This document shows positions 7,766 through 17,785 of a stretch of 64,000 nt of DNA, piece by piece (position 1 is the first letter of the stretch; each line of letters opens with the position of its first letter). Below the pieces are notes generated by a model, which worked only from the letters and a program-made list of their open reading frames with translations, did not search any database and was not told the DNA's origin. Location: contig NZ_JAUOZU010000012.1 in the NCBI RefSeq assembly GCF_030551875.1, positions 1-64,000 on the forward strand, read 5' to 3'. This stretch comes from Fluviirhizobium alvei (GTDB taxonomy: Bacteria; Pseudomonadota; Alphaproteobacteria; Rhizobiales; Rhizobiaceae). The position numbers were made by a program, and so were the translations under genes.

Positions 7766-10700
7766 CCGGCGGCGAAACGGCCTTTAAGAAGCCGGAGGAT
7801 GACAACCGGATCCGGCCAGGCATGCAATCGAGACGGCGCGCAGGGCCATCGCCGGTTCCGGTTTGGACGCATGCGGCAGACATGATTGTCTGGCTCAGCA
7901 CATTGCGCGATCTTCACATTACCCTGCCCCATCCGGCGGCCAAGGCCAATGAATGGATGCTTGACAACGAATTCCATCTGCGTCGCGCGATCCGGCAGGT
8001 CCAGGACGACATGCCCAGGAGCTTTTACCGCCGGTTGCCGCCGTTGACAGGGGAAAAGCAGGGCAATGCCCCCCGTGTTCTCGGGTTGGCCTATGAAATG
8101 CTCGAAGCCGCACACATGCAGGTCGAGCTGTCCGCGACGATCGATTTCATCCGCAAAAGCCCGAATGGCTCAAGCCTCACCATTGCGGAATTGTGGGCAT
8201 TTCCGGCGATGCTGCGGTTGGCATGCCTTGAAATCGTAGCCCTTTCCTTTGCCGAACTTGCACCGGAGAAGCCCGCCCCGTTCGGCCCGAGCCCGATCAT
8301 GCCGGCCATGAGCGACATGGAGCCCACGGAGCGGGTCTCGCGCGGCATTTCTGCCCTGATCTCCATTTCCACGACCTCTTGGAAAGTCTTTTTCGAGTCC
8401 GTCAGTACGGTTGAGTTGATCCTGAGGGACGATCCCGCTGGCGTCTATGGCGCGATGGATTTCTCGACGCGTGACAGCTACCGCCGTGTGATCGAGGAGC
8501 TGGCGGACGGAGCTGGCGCGAAAGAAGACATGGTCGCCATGACCGTACTTGACCGTGCCCGCGCTCACGCCTCCGACCCACGGAGGGGCCATGTCGGATG
8601 CTGGCTTGTGGCAGAAGGGCGCGCTGAAATCGAAGAGGCGATCGGCTATCGTCCGTCACGGCAAGCCCGTGTCCAGCGCCTTGTTCTTGGCTCGCCCGGA
8701 CAATTCTATGGTTCATGCATGGGATTGTTCTTCGCTCTATCGCTCCTCGCACCCGGCCTGATCCTCGCGAATTTGCATGCGTCATGGCCAATGTGGCTTC
8801 TCGGGTTCATCGTATCGCTGATACCGGCCTCAATCCTTTCCGTCATGATCACGCAGTTCATCGTGACGCATATTGTTCCGACCCGAACGCTGCCGAAAAT
8901 GGATGTGGATGCCGGTCTTCCGGATGATTGTCCTGTCGTGCTGGTGATGCCCGTCATCCTTCGCCGCGCCAAGGAAGTCGGTCCTCTGGTTGAAAAACTG
9001 GAGATGCACTGGCTTTCCAATCCGGAACCCATGATCCGGATCATTGTTCTGAGCGACTTTGCCGACGCCGATCGCGAGACGATGCCGGACGATATTGCGA
9101 TCGAGCAGGCCCTTGTCGATGGGATCCGCCAACTGAATATGCGCTACCCGCTGACCGTCCCCTTCGGGTTGATCCATCGGGCGCGCCGGTTCAACCCGGC
9201 GGAGAGCCGCTGGATGGGCTGGGAGCGCAAACGCGGCAAGCTGGAGGCCTTCATTGGGGAACTATCGGGCCATCCGGCGTCTGACTTCAAATTGCGCGAA
9301 GGGTCCGCCAAGACCCTTTCGACCGCCCGCTATGCCGTTACAATGGACGCAGATACGGTCGGACCTCCGGGGGCCGTCAATCGTCTCGTCGGCACCTTCC
9401 TGCATCCGCTGAATGCGGCGCGTTTCCGTAACGGCCAGGGCAAGCCGCTACACGGCTTTACCTTTCTTCAGCCTCGGGTGGAGATCTCTCCTGCAGCCGG
9501 CGATCGCTCATGGTTCACCCGTCTGTTCACCGGTGATACCTCGATCGACATCTACAGCCGTGCCGTTTCGGACGTCTATCAGGATCTCTTCGGTGAAGGC
9601 GTCTTCATCGGCAAGGGCATCATCGACATCGCCGCCTTTCAAAAATCGCTCGCCGGTGTGGTGCCGGAAAACTCTCTGGTCAGCCATGATCTGTTCGAGG
9701 GACTTCATGGTGGCGTAGCGCTCGTGAGCGATGTCGTCTTCTATGAGGATTTCCCACCCAACTACCTCGCCTTCTCACTCAGGGCCCTGCGCTGGATGCG
9801 CGGCGACTGGCAGTTGCTGCCCTGGCTCATGCCCAGGGTTCCGTCCCGTTCCGCTGGTATGGTCCCCAACCCGCTCTCAGGCCTGGACCGTCTCAAGATC
9901 TTCGACAATCTCAGGCGAAGCCTCATTGCGCCTGGCTTGGTCGCATTTGCCGTGACCGGCTGGATCGCCCTGCCGGGCTCGACCATCCTTTGGACGTTCA
10001 TGACGATTGCGGCCCCGGGAGCCTATCTGTTCACCGAACTCGTGACGGGCCTGGCGCTGGGCCGTCGCCGAGGCTCGACCAGAAGCGCACTGCGCAGTTT
10101 TCTTGACCATGCCGGGCGCTGGTTGCTGGCGGTGATCTTCATGGCGCATGATGCCGCGATCTCTGTTCGGTCGATCGTCACGACGGTCTGGCGACTTGGC
10201 ATCACGCGTCGCAATCTGTTGCAATGGACCAGTGCTGCCCATGTGGCGACCGACATCGGCAAAGCCGATCGGGCACTGTGGCGCGAAATGATTTCGGCAC
10301 CAATTCTGGCCGTGACGGTCGGCCTGGTGTTGGCGATTATCGATCCATACGGTCTGTTGGGCGCGTTGCCGCTTCTTGCCTTGTGGCTGTTTTCACCGGC
10401 CATTGCCGCCTTCATCGGGCGCCCGCGGCCGCACTTCACCGAACAGCTTGATGCCGACGACCGGCTTTACCTTCGCAAGGTTGCCCGGAAAACCTGGTTC
10501 TTCTTCGAGACCTTTGCCGGTGCGGAAGACCATTGGTTGCCGCCCGACAATTATCAGGGCCAGCCCCATGCCGAGATTGCACATCGCACATCGCCGACCA
10601 ATGTCGGCATGTTGATGGTTTCGACACTGGCTGCGCATGACTTCGGCCACATCGGCTTGCGGGATCTGGCAGCCCGCATGACCGCGCTCAGTGACACGCT

Positions 10701-13700
10701 CGACCAGCTCGAGACCTGCAAGGGCCACATGCTGAACTGGATCGACACCCGAACGCTAAAGTCCCTCGAACCGCGATATGTTTCTGCGGTCGACAGCGGC
10801 AACCTTGCAGTCAGTTTGCTGGCACTGAAGCAAGGTTGCCTCGATGCCGTTGACATGCCGGCGATCGGCGTTCGTGCCTGGGCCGGGCTTGCGGATGTGG
10901 TCGGGCTCCTGAGCGAAGCCGCCGGCAATTTGCCTCCGCAATGGGTCTTGCCCGTTGAAGCGGCGCTGACGCGCATGTTGAGCGCCACCGCAACGCTCGA
11001 GGCCAATCCGCGCGAATGGGCGGAGCAACTTCATGCGCTTCGCGCAGGTCCGTGGCGGCAAGTCCAATCGCTGCTTAGCGAGGTCATTGCGGCGACGCCC
11101 GGTTTCAACGCGACCCCGCTCAACATCTGGATCGAGCGCACCGGCCACCATCTGGCTTCGATGGAGCGCGACCTTCTCGCGCTCTTCCCCTGGCAGAACC
11201 TCCTGCAGTCTGCGCCGGTTGATATCGGCGAAATGGATGGCCTGGTTCAAAGTCTGCCCAATGGCTCAACCGCTCTCTCGGCAATCAAGGGAGCCTTGGC
11301 GTTGGCGCGCGAACGGCTTGCAGACCTTCGACCCGTCGATCATCAGGCGATCGAATGGCAGGACGCGATGGGTAAGGCCCTGAACGCGTCGTGGAACGAA
11401 GTGGGCCTTTTGATCGGGCAATTGAACAATCTGGCCCTGCGAGCCGATGCACGCGCCTACGGGATGGAGTTCGGCTTTCTCTATGATCCGGGGACACGAA
11501 CCTTCTTCATCGGCTACAATCTGGGCTCAGACCGCCTTGACCACCATCATTACGACCTGCTTGCCAGCGAGGCACGTCTGACAAGCTATTTCAGCATTGC
11601 AAAGCGCGATGTGCCGGTCGAACACTGGTTTCATCTTGGCCGCCCGATAACCGAAATCGCCGGGTCCCTGTCGATCCTGTCCTGGAACGGGTCGATGTTC
11701 GAATATCTCATGCCCGCTCTGCTCCTTCCAAGCGAACCCGGCCGGCTTTTGGGGCAAAGCGAACGGATCGCTGTGGTGGCCCAGCGTCAGTATGGCGCGA
11801 AACTCAACCAGCCATGGGGCGTTTCGGAATCCGGTTTTGCTGCCCGGGATGTGAGCAATCACTACCAGTATCAGGCCTTCGGCATTCCGGAACTCGGTCT
11901 GAAACGCGACCTGTCCGCCAACTATGTCGTGTCGCCCTATGCAAGCGCGCTGTCGCTTGCGGTCGCACCGAAAGAGGCAACGGACAATCTGCGCCGCATC
12001 GATAGGCTGGGCTTTTCCAACGTCTACGGCTTTCTCGAGGCGATCGACTATACGCCGGATCGCTGCCCCAAAGACCAAAGTTTCGTGGCCGTCAACGCCC
12101 ATATGGCCCATCATCAGGGCATGATCATCACGGCGATTGCCAATGCCTTGATGAACAATGTCATGGTCAGGCGTTTTCTCAGCGAGCCGCGCATGCGCGC
12201 GATCGAACTCTTGCTGCAGGAACGGGTTCCGTGGGAGTTCACGCCCGAGATCCTGCCTGAAACGAAAAACGAGACGCTTTCGCTCGAGCACTATCCGGTC
12301 GCCCCCCTGCACGGCTGGCGTCCCGATGAAACATTCGGCGAGCAGCTTCATATGCTCGGCAATGGCAACCTCGCGAGCTGGATAACGTCGAGGGGAAGCG
12401 GGTCGCTCCGGCTCGGAGACACGTCACTCACGCGTTGGGCCGGCGATGCACTTGACCGGACGGGTGACGGGCGCCTCTATGTCCACGATGCCGATAACGA
12501 TGACGTCTGGACCTTTGGCGCCAATGCCAACGGACATGTCCGGGAACTGGTTTTCCATGGACACAAGGCAGAGATCCACGAGCATAGCGATGGCGTGACA
12601 ATCAGCATGGAAATCACGGTCGCGGCGGGGGAAAATGTCGAGATCCGCCGGCTGACCATTTCCAACGACAGCAACCGGGTTCGCCATCTGCAACTCACGA
12701 GCTATGCCGAGATTGTTTTGGCTCCACCGCTTTCACACGAGCGCCACCCAGCCTTCTCCAAACTGTTCGTTCATTCCGAGCGGGACGAAGCCACTGGCAG
12801 TCTCCTGTTTGTTCGAAAGCCACGGCGACCGGAAGACCATCCGCCGGTGCTCCTGCATCGTCTGATGTCCTGGAGTGAAAATGTGATCCAGGATGGTTTT
12901 GAGACTGACCGGCAGGCGTTTCTGGGCCGGCAAGGCAATTCGGTGCGCCCCATCGGTTCCTGTGCTCCACTCGGCGGCAAGTCCGGTTGGACGCTGGACG
13001 CCATCATGGCCCTGCGTGCCCGCGTGACGCTTGAACCGGGCGCCAAGGCGGACCTCGTCTTCATAACGCTTGCCGCCGAAACGCCGAGCCTCGCACTCGA
13101 GGCGGCAGGTCGCTTTGCCAGCCCGGCGGCGCTCGATTGGGTGTTTGCCGATTCCATGCATGCAACCGCACTCTCTGCCCATCGGATCGGACTGACCAGC
13201 AATGTGCTCGCCGATGCCCAGGCGCTCTGCCATACCGTGGCCCATGCTCACGCAGCACCATCACCGAACGCCATTCTGAACAGGCAGGACTTCTTTGCTC
13301 AATCGGCATTGTGGCGGCTCGGATTGTCCGGCGATTGGCCCATGATCCTGATCCGATCAAACCAGGCCGTCGAGGCGACGCTGCTCGCCGAGCTGGTGCG
13401 CGTGCACCACTGGTGGAAAGTGCGGGGTCTTCGCACGGACATCGTTGTGCTCAGTGACAGCGCGGCAAGCTACCAGGAACCGGTTCGCGACAAGCTGCTT
13501 CTGGCTATGAGTGAAGCCGGATTGCCAGACGGACTGGGGCTTCCGGGCGGGTTCCATTTTCTCAATCGTGATCAAGTCAGCGACAGCGACATGATCATGC
13601 TGGAATCACTCGCCCGCGTCATCGTCAATGGCGCCGCCGCCGGATTGCGGGATGCGGTTGACCTTGCCTTGCCGGTGTGGGACCGGGCACCCCGTTTTGT

Positions 13701-16176
13701 GCCGGTCAGCGTTCCACCCCTCCTGCCCGCAACGCCACCCGCAGATGTTCCGGAACGCCTGTTTTCGAACGGGATTGGCGGGTTTGCCGCCGATAACCAC
13801 GATTATCTGATTGCAACGACGGCCGGGGAAACGACCCCGAGCGTCTGGTCAAACGTGCTTGGTAACGACATGTTCGGAACGATCGTCACCGAGGCCGGCC
13901 TGGGCTTCACCTGGTCTGTCAACAGCGGCGAACATCGCCTGACGCCCTGGTCGAATGATCCGCTCCTCGATCCACAGGGTGAGGCTCTCTATTTGCGGGA
14001 TGAAGAGTCCGCCAATGTCTGGACCACCACGCCCTTGCCGGCGGGCGGCGGCAAGCCCTGCATTGTGCGTCATGGCGCCGGTATTTCGACCTGGACCAGT
14101 TCAAGCGAGGGACTTGAACAGACCCTCTCGGTTTTCGTACCGCCGGATGCGCCGGTTAAGATCGTCTTGCTCAGCTTGCGGAACCTGACCGAGATGGACC
14201 GCCGCATTACCGCAACCTACTATGCCGAATGGTTGCTGGGTGCGATGGCGAGCATTTCGCGACCCCATGTGGTTTGCGATTATGCCCGTGACCACAATGC
14301 CCTGCTTGCGCGCAATGGTTGGAACGCCGAATTCGCCAGCAAGGTTGCGTTTCTCACCAGCAGCCGCCCACCCCATAGCCTGACTGCCGATCGCACGAGC
14401 TTCCTCGGTCCTGTGGCTGACCCAACCCATCCTGCGGGACTGGCAGCCTGGAGCCTTGACGGCAATGTCACCCGTTCTGCCGACCCTTGCGCAGTCTATC
14501 AGGTCCATGTCGATATCCGCCCGGGCGCCACGCAGGATCTCGTCTTCGTGCTGGGCGAAGGAGACAATGTCGACGAAGCGCTTGCGCTTGCCCGCCATTG
14601 GGCTCATGTCGGCAGGGCTCGCGATGCGCTGGCTGCCAACGAAGCGCTCTGGCGCGCCCGACTTGCCGTCGTCACCGTCGAGACGCCCGACCCGGCCTTT
14701 GATATCCTGGTCAATCGGTGGCTGCTGCAGCAGGTCCTGGCCTCTCGCGTCCAGGCGCGAGCCGGGTTCCACCAGGCAGGTGGAGCCTATGGATTTCGCG
14801 ATCAGCTTCAGGACATGCTGGCCTTGCTGATGATCGAGCCGCAGAGGGTCAGGGCGCATCTCCTGTCTTGCGCATCCCGGCAGTTCGAAGAGGGCGATGT
14901 CCTGCATTGGTGGCATCCCCCGGCCGGCCGGGGTATCCGTACACGATGCTCGGATGATCTGCTCTGGCTCGTCTATGCCACCGGGCGATATGTTGAAGCG
15001 ACGGGTGATTTTGCCATTCTCGAGGAAACCGTCTCTTTCCTGAGTGCGCCTCCGCTTCATGCCGATGAAGACGACCGCTATGCCCTCTTTGGGCCTGGAC
15101 AGGAAAGCGGCACTCTGCTCGAACATTGTCGGCGTGCGATGGAACATGCATCGGGCGTCGGCATCCACGGTCTGCCGCTGATGGGTTCTGGCGACTGGAA
15201 TGATGGAATGGATCGGGTCGGCGACGAGGGACGCGGTGAAAGCGTGTGGCTCGGCTGGTTCATGGCAATTTGTGCCGATCAGTTTTCCAATCTTGCCCGC
15301 CGGATGGGGCTGACCGACCTTGCGGACGAATGGACCGAGAAAGCTGAAACGCTTCGCCTGACGATTGATCGCGAGGCCTGGGACGGCGCCTGGTATCTCC
15401 GCGCCTTCGATGACAATCATCAGCCTCTCGGTTCTCATGAAAACACTGAGTGCCAGATCGACAGTATCGCGCAATCCTTCGGCGCGCTCGCCAAAGGTTC
15501 CGAGCCGGCCCGATTGGCACAGGCACTGGCTTCGGCGCGCGCTCATCTGGTTGACAGGCAACACCGGATTGTCAGGCTTCTCGCCCCACCCTTCGATAGG
15601 TCCGGTCAGAATCCCGGTTACATCCAGTCCTATCCGCCGGGCGTGCGCGAAAATGGTGGGCAATATTCCCACGCCGCCGCCTGGCTTGGCCTGGCCCATA
15701 CTGCCATGGGGCTGGGGGACGACGCTCATGCGATCTTCGACCTGGTCAACCCGATCCGCAGCGCCCGGGAACACGCAGGTGCCACGCGCTATCGCGGCGA
15801 ACCCTATGTGATCGCCGGGGATGTTCTCAGCACCGGGGACAAGATCGGACAGGCCGGGTGGACCTGGTATACCGGGGCTGCCGGCTGGATGTGGCAATTG
15901 GCCATTCACGGCATTTTCGGCATTCGCCCACGACAGGGTGGCATCACACTGGCGCCCTGCCTGCCGAGCTATTGGCAACAGGCCAAGGCCACGATTGCCG
16001 GTTCGTCGGGAACATTGGAGATCCTTCTCGAAAGACGCAGCGAACCTGCTGGCGGCCAGGACGCAATTCTTGTCGATGGGACGATGATCGAAGGCAACAG
16101 CATCGATTTTCCCGGTGCAGGCAAAGTCTGCAACGTCGTTGTCCGGATAATGTCCGAGCCAACCGAACCGGGATGA
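7762..16176 (+). CDS. Cyclic beta-1,2-glucan synthase-like protein (GT84/GH94, NdvB/ChvB family)
   Basis: A 2804-residue membrane enzyme, near the 2830-2870 aa usual for ChvB/NdvB/Cgs. These build beta-1,2-glucan at the inner membrane from UDP-glucose and cyclise it; periplasmic cyclic glucans support osmoadaptation and host interaction. Visible parts: a soluble N-terminal region; membrane helices near 313-363; the glycosyltransferase with TMDADTVGPP (about 527) and the processive-type RALRWMRGDW (about 674); more helices near 720-760 and 850-890; a central glucoamylase-like domain with HHHYDLLASEARL (about 1260); and a C-terminal GH94 phosphorylase domain with GSGDWNDGMD (about 2475). The TTG at 7762 overlaps the preceding stop; ATG 7822 is the alternative. 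Rhizobia usually carry one ndvB/chvB elsewhere, so this may be a second copy with a different product. Confidence 0.85.
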   Translation: MTGGETAFKKPEDDNRIRPGMQSRRRAGPSPVPVWTHAADMIVWLSTLRDLHITLPHPAAKANEWMLDNEFHLRRAIRQVQDDMPRSFYRRLPPLTGEKQGNAPRVLGLAYEMLEAAHMQVELSATIDFIRKSPNGSSLTIAELWAFPAMLRLACLEIVALSFAELAPEKPAPFGPSPIMPAMSDMEPTERVSRGISALISISTTSWKVFFESVSTVELILRDDPAGVYGAMDFSTRDSYRRVIEELADGAGAKEDMVAMTVLDRARAHASDPRRGHVGCWLVAEGRAEIEEAIGYRPSRQARVQRLVLGSPGQFYGSCMGLFFALSLLAPGLILANLHASWPMWLLGFIVSLIPASILSVMITQFIVTHIVPTRTLPKMDVDAGLPDDCPVVLVMPVILRRAKEVGPLVEKLEMHWLSNPEPMIRIIVLSDFADADRETMPDDIAIEQALVDGIRQLNMRYPLTVPFGLIHRARRFNPAESRWMGWERKRGKLEAFIGELSGHPASDFKLREGSAKTLSTARYAVTMDADTVGPPGAVNRLVGTFLHPLNAARFRNGQGKPLHGFTFLQPRVEISPAAGDRSWFTRLFTGDTSIDIYSRAVSDVYQDLFGEGVFIGKGIIDIAAFQKSLAGVVPENSLVSHDLFEGLHGGVALVSDVVFYEDFPPNYLAFSLRALRWMRGDWQLLPWLMPRVPSRSAGMVPNPLSGLDRLKIFDNLRRSLIAPGLVAFAVTGWIALPGSTILWTFMTIAAPGAYLFTELVTGLALGRRRGSTRSALRSFLDHAGRWLLAVIFMAHDAAISVRSIVTTVWRLGITRRNLLQWTSAAHVATDIGKADRALWREMISAPILAVTVGLVLAIIDPYGLLGALPLLALWLFSPAIAAFIGRPRPHFTEQLDADDRLYLRKVARKTWFFFETFAGAEDHWLPPDNYQGQPHAEIAHRTSPTNVGMLMVSTLAAHDFGHIGLRDLAARMTALSDTLDQLETCKGHMLNWIDTRTLKSLEPRYVSAVDSGNLAVSLLALKQGCLDAVDMPAIGVRAWAGLADVVGLLSEAAGNLPPQWVLPVEAALTRMLSATATLEANPREWAEQLHALRAGPWRQVQSLLSEVIAATPGFNATPLNIWIERTGHHLASMERDLLALFPWQNLLQSAPVDIGEMDGLVQSLPNGSTALSAIKGALALARERLADLRPVDHQAIEWQDAMGKALNASWNEVGLLIGQLNNLALRADARAYGMEFGFLYDPGTRTFFIGYNLGSDRLDHHHYDLLASEARLTSYFSIAKRDVPVEHWFHLGRPITEIAGSLSILSWNGSMFEYLMPALLLPSEPGRLLGQSERIAVVAQRQYGAKLNQPWGVSESGFAARDVSNHYQYQAFGIPELGLKRDLSANYVVSPYASALSLAVAPKEATDNLRRIDRLGFSNVYGFLEAIDYTPDRCPKDQSFVAVNAHMAHHQGMIITAIANALMNNVMVRRFLSEPRMRAIELLLQERVPWEFTPEILPETKNETLSLEHYPVAPLHGWRPDETFGEQLHMLGNGNLASWITSRGSGSLRLGDTSLTRWAGDALDRTGDGRLYVHDADNDDVWTFGANANGHVRELVFHGHKAEIHEHSDGVTISMEITVAAGENVEIRRLTISNDSNRVRHLQLTSYAEIVLAPPLSHERHPAFSKLFVHSERDEATGSLLFVRKPRRPEDHPPVLLHRLMSWSENVIQDGFETDRQAFLGRQGNSVRPIGSCAPLGGKSGWTLDAIMALRARVTLEPGAKADLVFITLAAETPSLALEAAGRFASPAALDWVFADSMHATALSAHRIGLTSNVLADAQALCHTVAHAHAAPSPNAILNRQDFFAQSALWRLGLSGDWPMILIRSNQAVEATLLAELVRVHHWWKVRGLRTDIVVLSDSAASYQEPVRDKLLLAMSEAGLPDGLGLPGGFHFLNRDQVSDSDMIMLESLARVIVNGAAAGLRDAVDLALPVWDRAPRFVPVSVPPLLPATPPADVPERLFSNGIGGFAADNHDYLIATTAGETTPSVWSNVLGNDMFGTIVTEAGLGFTWSVNSGEHRLTPWSNDPLLDPQGEALYLRDEESANVWTTTPLPAGGGKPCIVRHGAGISTWTSSSEGLEQTLSVFVPPDAPVKIVLLSLRNLTEMDRRITATYYAEWLLGAMASISRPHVVCDYARDHNALLARNGWNAEFASKVAFLTSSRPPHSLTADRTSFLGPVADPTHPAGLAAWSLDGNVTRSADPCAVYQVHVDIRPGATQDLVFVLGEGDNVDEALALARHWAHVGRARDALAANEALWRARLAVVTVETPDPAFDILVNRWLLQQVLASRVQARAGFHQAGGAYGFRDQLQDMLALLMIEPQRVRAHLLSCASRQFEEGDVLHWWHPPAGRGIRTRCSDDLLWLVYATGRYVEATGDFAILEETVSFLSAPPLHADEDDRYALFGPGQESGTLLEHCRRAMEHASGVGIHGLPLMGSGDWNDGMDRVGDEGRGESVWLGWFMAICADQFSNLARRMGLTDLADEWTEKAETLRLTIDREAWDGAWYLRAFDDNHQPLGSHENTECQIDSIAQSFGALAKGSEPARLAQALASARAHLVDRQHRIVRLLAPPFDRSGQNPGYIQSYPPGVRENGGQYSHAAAWLGLAHTAMGLGDDAHAIFDLVNPIRSAREHAGATRYRGEPYVIAGDVLSTGDKIGQAGWTWYTGAAGWMWQLAIHGIFGIRPRQGGITLAPCLPSYWQQAKATIAGSSGTLEILLERRSEPAGGQDAILVDGTMIEGNSIDFPGAGKVCNVVVRIMSEPTEPG

Positions 16177-16249
16177 GTTAAGTGGGGTGGGCAGCCGGAG
16201 CTGATTTAGCGTGCCTCTGCAAAACGGGGCCAGTCACAAACTGAACTGA

Positions 16250-16590
16250 TGGGGTGGATGCCCCCCTCCGGCCGGCATCGGCGTATGATGCCCGCTCAGC
16301 GCCATGGTGGCGCTCAGGAAGGAGAGGCAGATGACAGCGGTCCATATTCTTGCGATCGACCTCGCGAAGCGGAGCTTCCAGGTCTGTGGAACGGATCGCG
16401 GCGGTACGGTGCTATTCAACCGGGTACTGTCTCGGGCTTGATTGCAGCAGTTACTTAGTGAGCAGTCGCCGCCGTGGCATCGTGGCGATGGAAGCCTGTG
16501 TCACCAGCCACTTCTGGAGCCGGTTCGCGCAAGGTCACGGGCACGACGTACGGCTGATCCCACCAATCTATGTGAAGCTGTTCGTCAAAG
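16250..16590 (+). mobile_element. IS110-family element remnant
   Basis: Left fragment of an IS110-type element, containing the transposase start and a short upstream region. It is cut at about 16590, where the IS3-family inverted repeat begins. The IS110 sequence does not resume on the far side of the IS3 element, so the right part has been deleted. Confidence 0.55.
16331..16590 (+). pseudogene. IS110-family transposase fragment, broken
   Basis: The N-terminus MTAVHILAIDLAKRSFQVCG is the DEDD-type start of IS110-family transposases (first Asp in AIDLAK), preceded by AAGGAGAGGCAG. The frame hits TGA at 16439-16441. Similarity continues in frame for a few residues (LQQLLSEQSP), then shifts to another frame reading GIVAMEACVTSHFW and IPPIYVKLFVK. 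It ends abruptly at the IS3 element. The remaining two thirds, including the C-terminal serine region, is missing. It therefore carries a nonsense codon, a frameshift and a truncation, and is not functional. Confidence 0.75.
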
Positions 16591-16628
16591 GTAATCTCCC
16601 CGTTTTTAACGGGGTCGATCAGTAGAAT

Positions 16629-17430
16629 TCAAGCTGCCATTTTCAGTTTCTGCCTCGGCGTTATGCCGCCGATGGCCATATTGGGTCGGTCGTTGTTGTA
16701 TGTCCAGAGCCAGCGAGTGGCGTGATCCTGCACCTCTTGGATTGTCTCGAAGATAAAGCACCCCAACCATTCGTGGCGGACTGTCCTGTTATAGCGCTCG
16801 ATGTAGGCGCTTTGCTGGGGCTTGCCAGTGGATATGGTTGATTGTGATGTTGCGCTTCTCGGCCCACGTCCACAGCGTGCCGCTGATATATTCCGGCCCA
16901 TTGTCCACCCGAATGGTCTCCGGCTTGCCCCGCCATTCGATGATCCGGTTCAGCGACCGAACGACCCGCTCGGCTGGCAGCGAGAAATCGACCTCGATCC
17001 CAAGCCTTTCGCGGTCGAAATCGTCGATGACGTTGAGGGTCCGGAACGAGCGGCCATCGGCCAGTTGGTCGGCCATGAAGTCCATCGACCAGGTCCGGTT
17101 GGGTTGCACGGGCACAGCAAGCGGTTCGGGACGCTCCCGCACCAGACGTATCCTGGGCTTGATCCTGAGATTCAACTCCAGTTCGCGATAGATGCGGTAA
17201 ACCCGTTTGTGGTTCCAGGTGAAGCCCTTGTTATTGCGCAGATAAAGGAAGCACAGCCCAAAACCCCATGCCTTGTGCGCCGTGGTCAGGCGCAGCAACC
17301 AGTCCAATATGTCTTCATTCTCGCTGCCGAGCTTGCGCCCATAGAGATAGCACGTCTCGCTGACCGAGAACGTCCGGCAGGCCAGCCCTACGCTGAAGTC
17401 ATGATCTTGAACCGCTTGCATGGCCATCAC
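16629..17430 (-). pseudogene. IS3-family OrfB transposase (integrase core), frameshifted
   Basis: The first frame (17430 down to about 16825) carries the HTH_21 region, then the rve integrase core with the first Asp in [11 protein letters not shown] and the second in [11 protein letters not shown]. It then runs into a wrong frame at IHWQAPAK. The correct continuation, [20 protein letters not shown] with the catalytic Glu in YIERYN, lies in another frame down to 16629. Loss of one base near 16825-16832 explains this. The break falls between the second Asp and the Glu, so the enzyme should be dead unless ribosomes slip here. Confidence 0.8.
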
Positions 17431-17447
17431 CTTCCTCTGGGATGGCC

Positions 17448-17713
17448 TCAGCGCTTTTTTCCGAGCGCCTCCTTCAGGAGATCGTTCTGCACGCTCAGTT
17501 CCGCATACATCTTCTTCAGCTGCCGGTTCTCGTCCTCCATACTGTTCATCTGCGCCACCATGGACGCATCCATGCCGCCCAGCCGCGCCGCCATTTGTAA
17601 AGGCTTGCGTCGCTCATGCCGTGCTCCCTGCACAACTGCGCCACCGGAACGCCGTCTTCGGCCTGCTTCAGGATCGCCATGATCTGCGCGTCGCTAAATC
17701 GTGATGTCTTCAT
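17448..17713 (-). pseudogene. IS3-family OrfA, frameshifted
   Basis: It starts MKTSRFSDAQIMAILKQAED, the helix-turn-helix start of IS407-group OrfA. After SLYKWR the frame is lost near 17590-17600. The downstream part ([16 protein letters not shown], then [11 protein letters not shown] with its leucine-zipper-like helix) continues in another frame. A one-base deletion where family members read KWRAKYGGMDAS accounts for it. Together with the OrfB lesion, this element looks fixed in place. Confidence 0.8.
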
Positions 17714-17785
17714 AGAAATCTTCTCCAAAATCATTGTGAGAAAACTCTACTTTTAAACCCCGTTAGTTTGCGGAGGGATTACCCA

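Larger units (their letters stand above)
16591..17785 (-). mobile_element. IS3-family (IS407-group-like) insertion sequence, decayed
   Basis: The ends carry matching imperfect inverted repeats of about 40 bp. The left end reads GGTAATCTCCCCG then TAACGGGG; the right end, read inward, is GGTAATCCCTCCG then TAACGGGG. Between them lie orfA and orfB on the minus strand, each with a one-base frame disruption. No target duplication is visible, because the flanks are an IS110 fragment on the left and unrelated DNA on the right; a deletion probably removed one flank. Confidence 0.75.

Noticed and set aside
14101..15978. A 625-codon minus-strand open frame inside the glucan-synthase gene
   Set aside because: It is antisense to the GH94 domain, which shows clear family motifs; the reverse product has no recognisable features.
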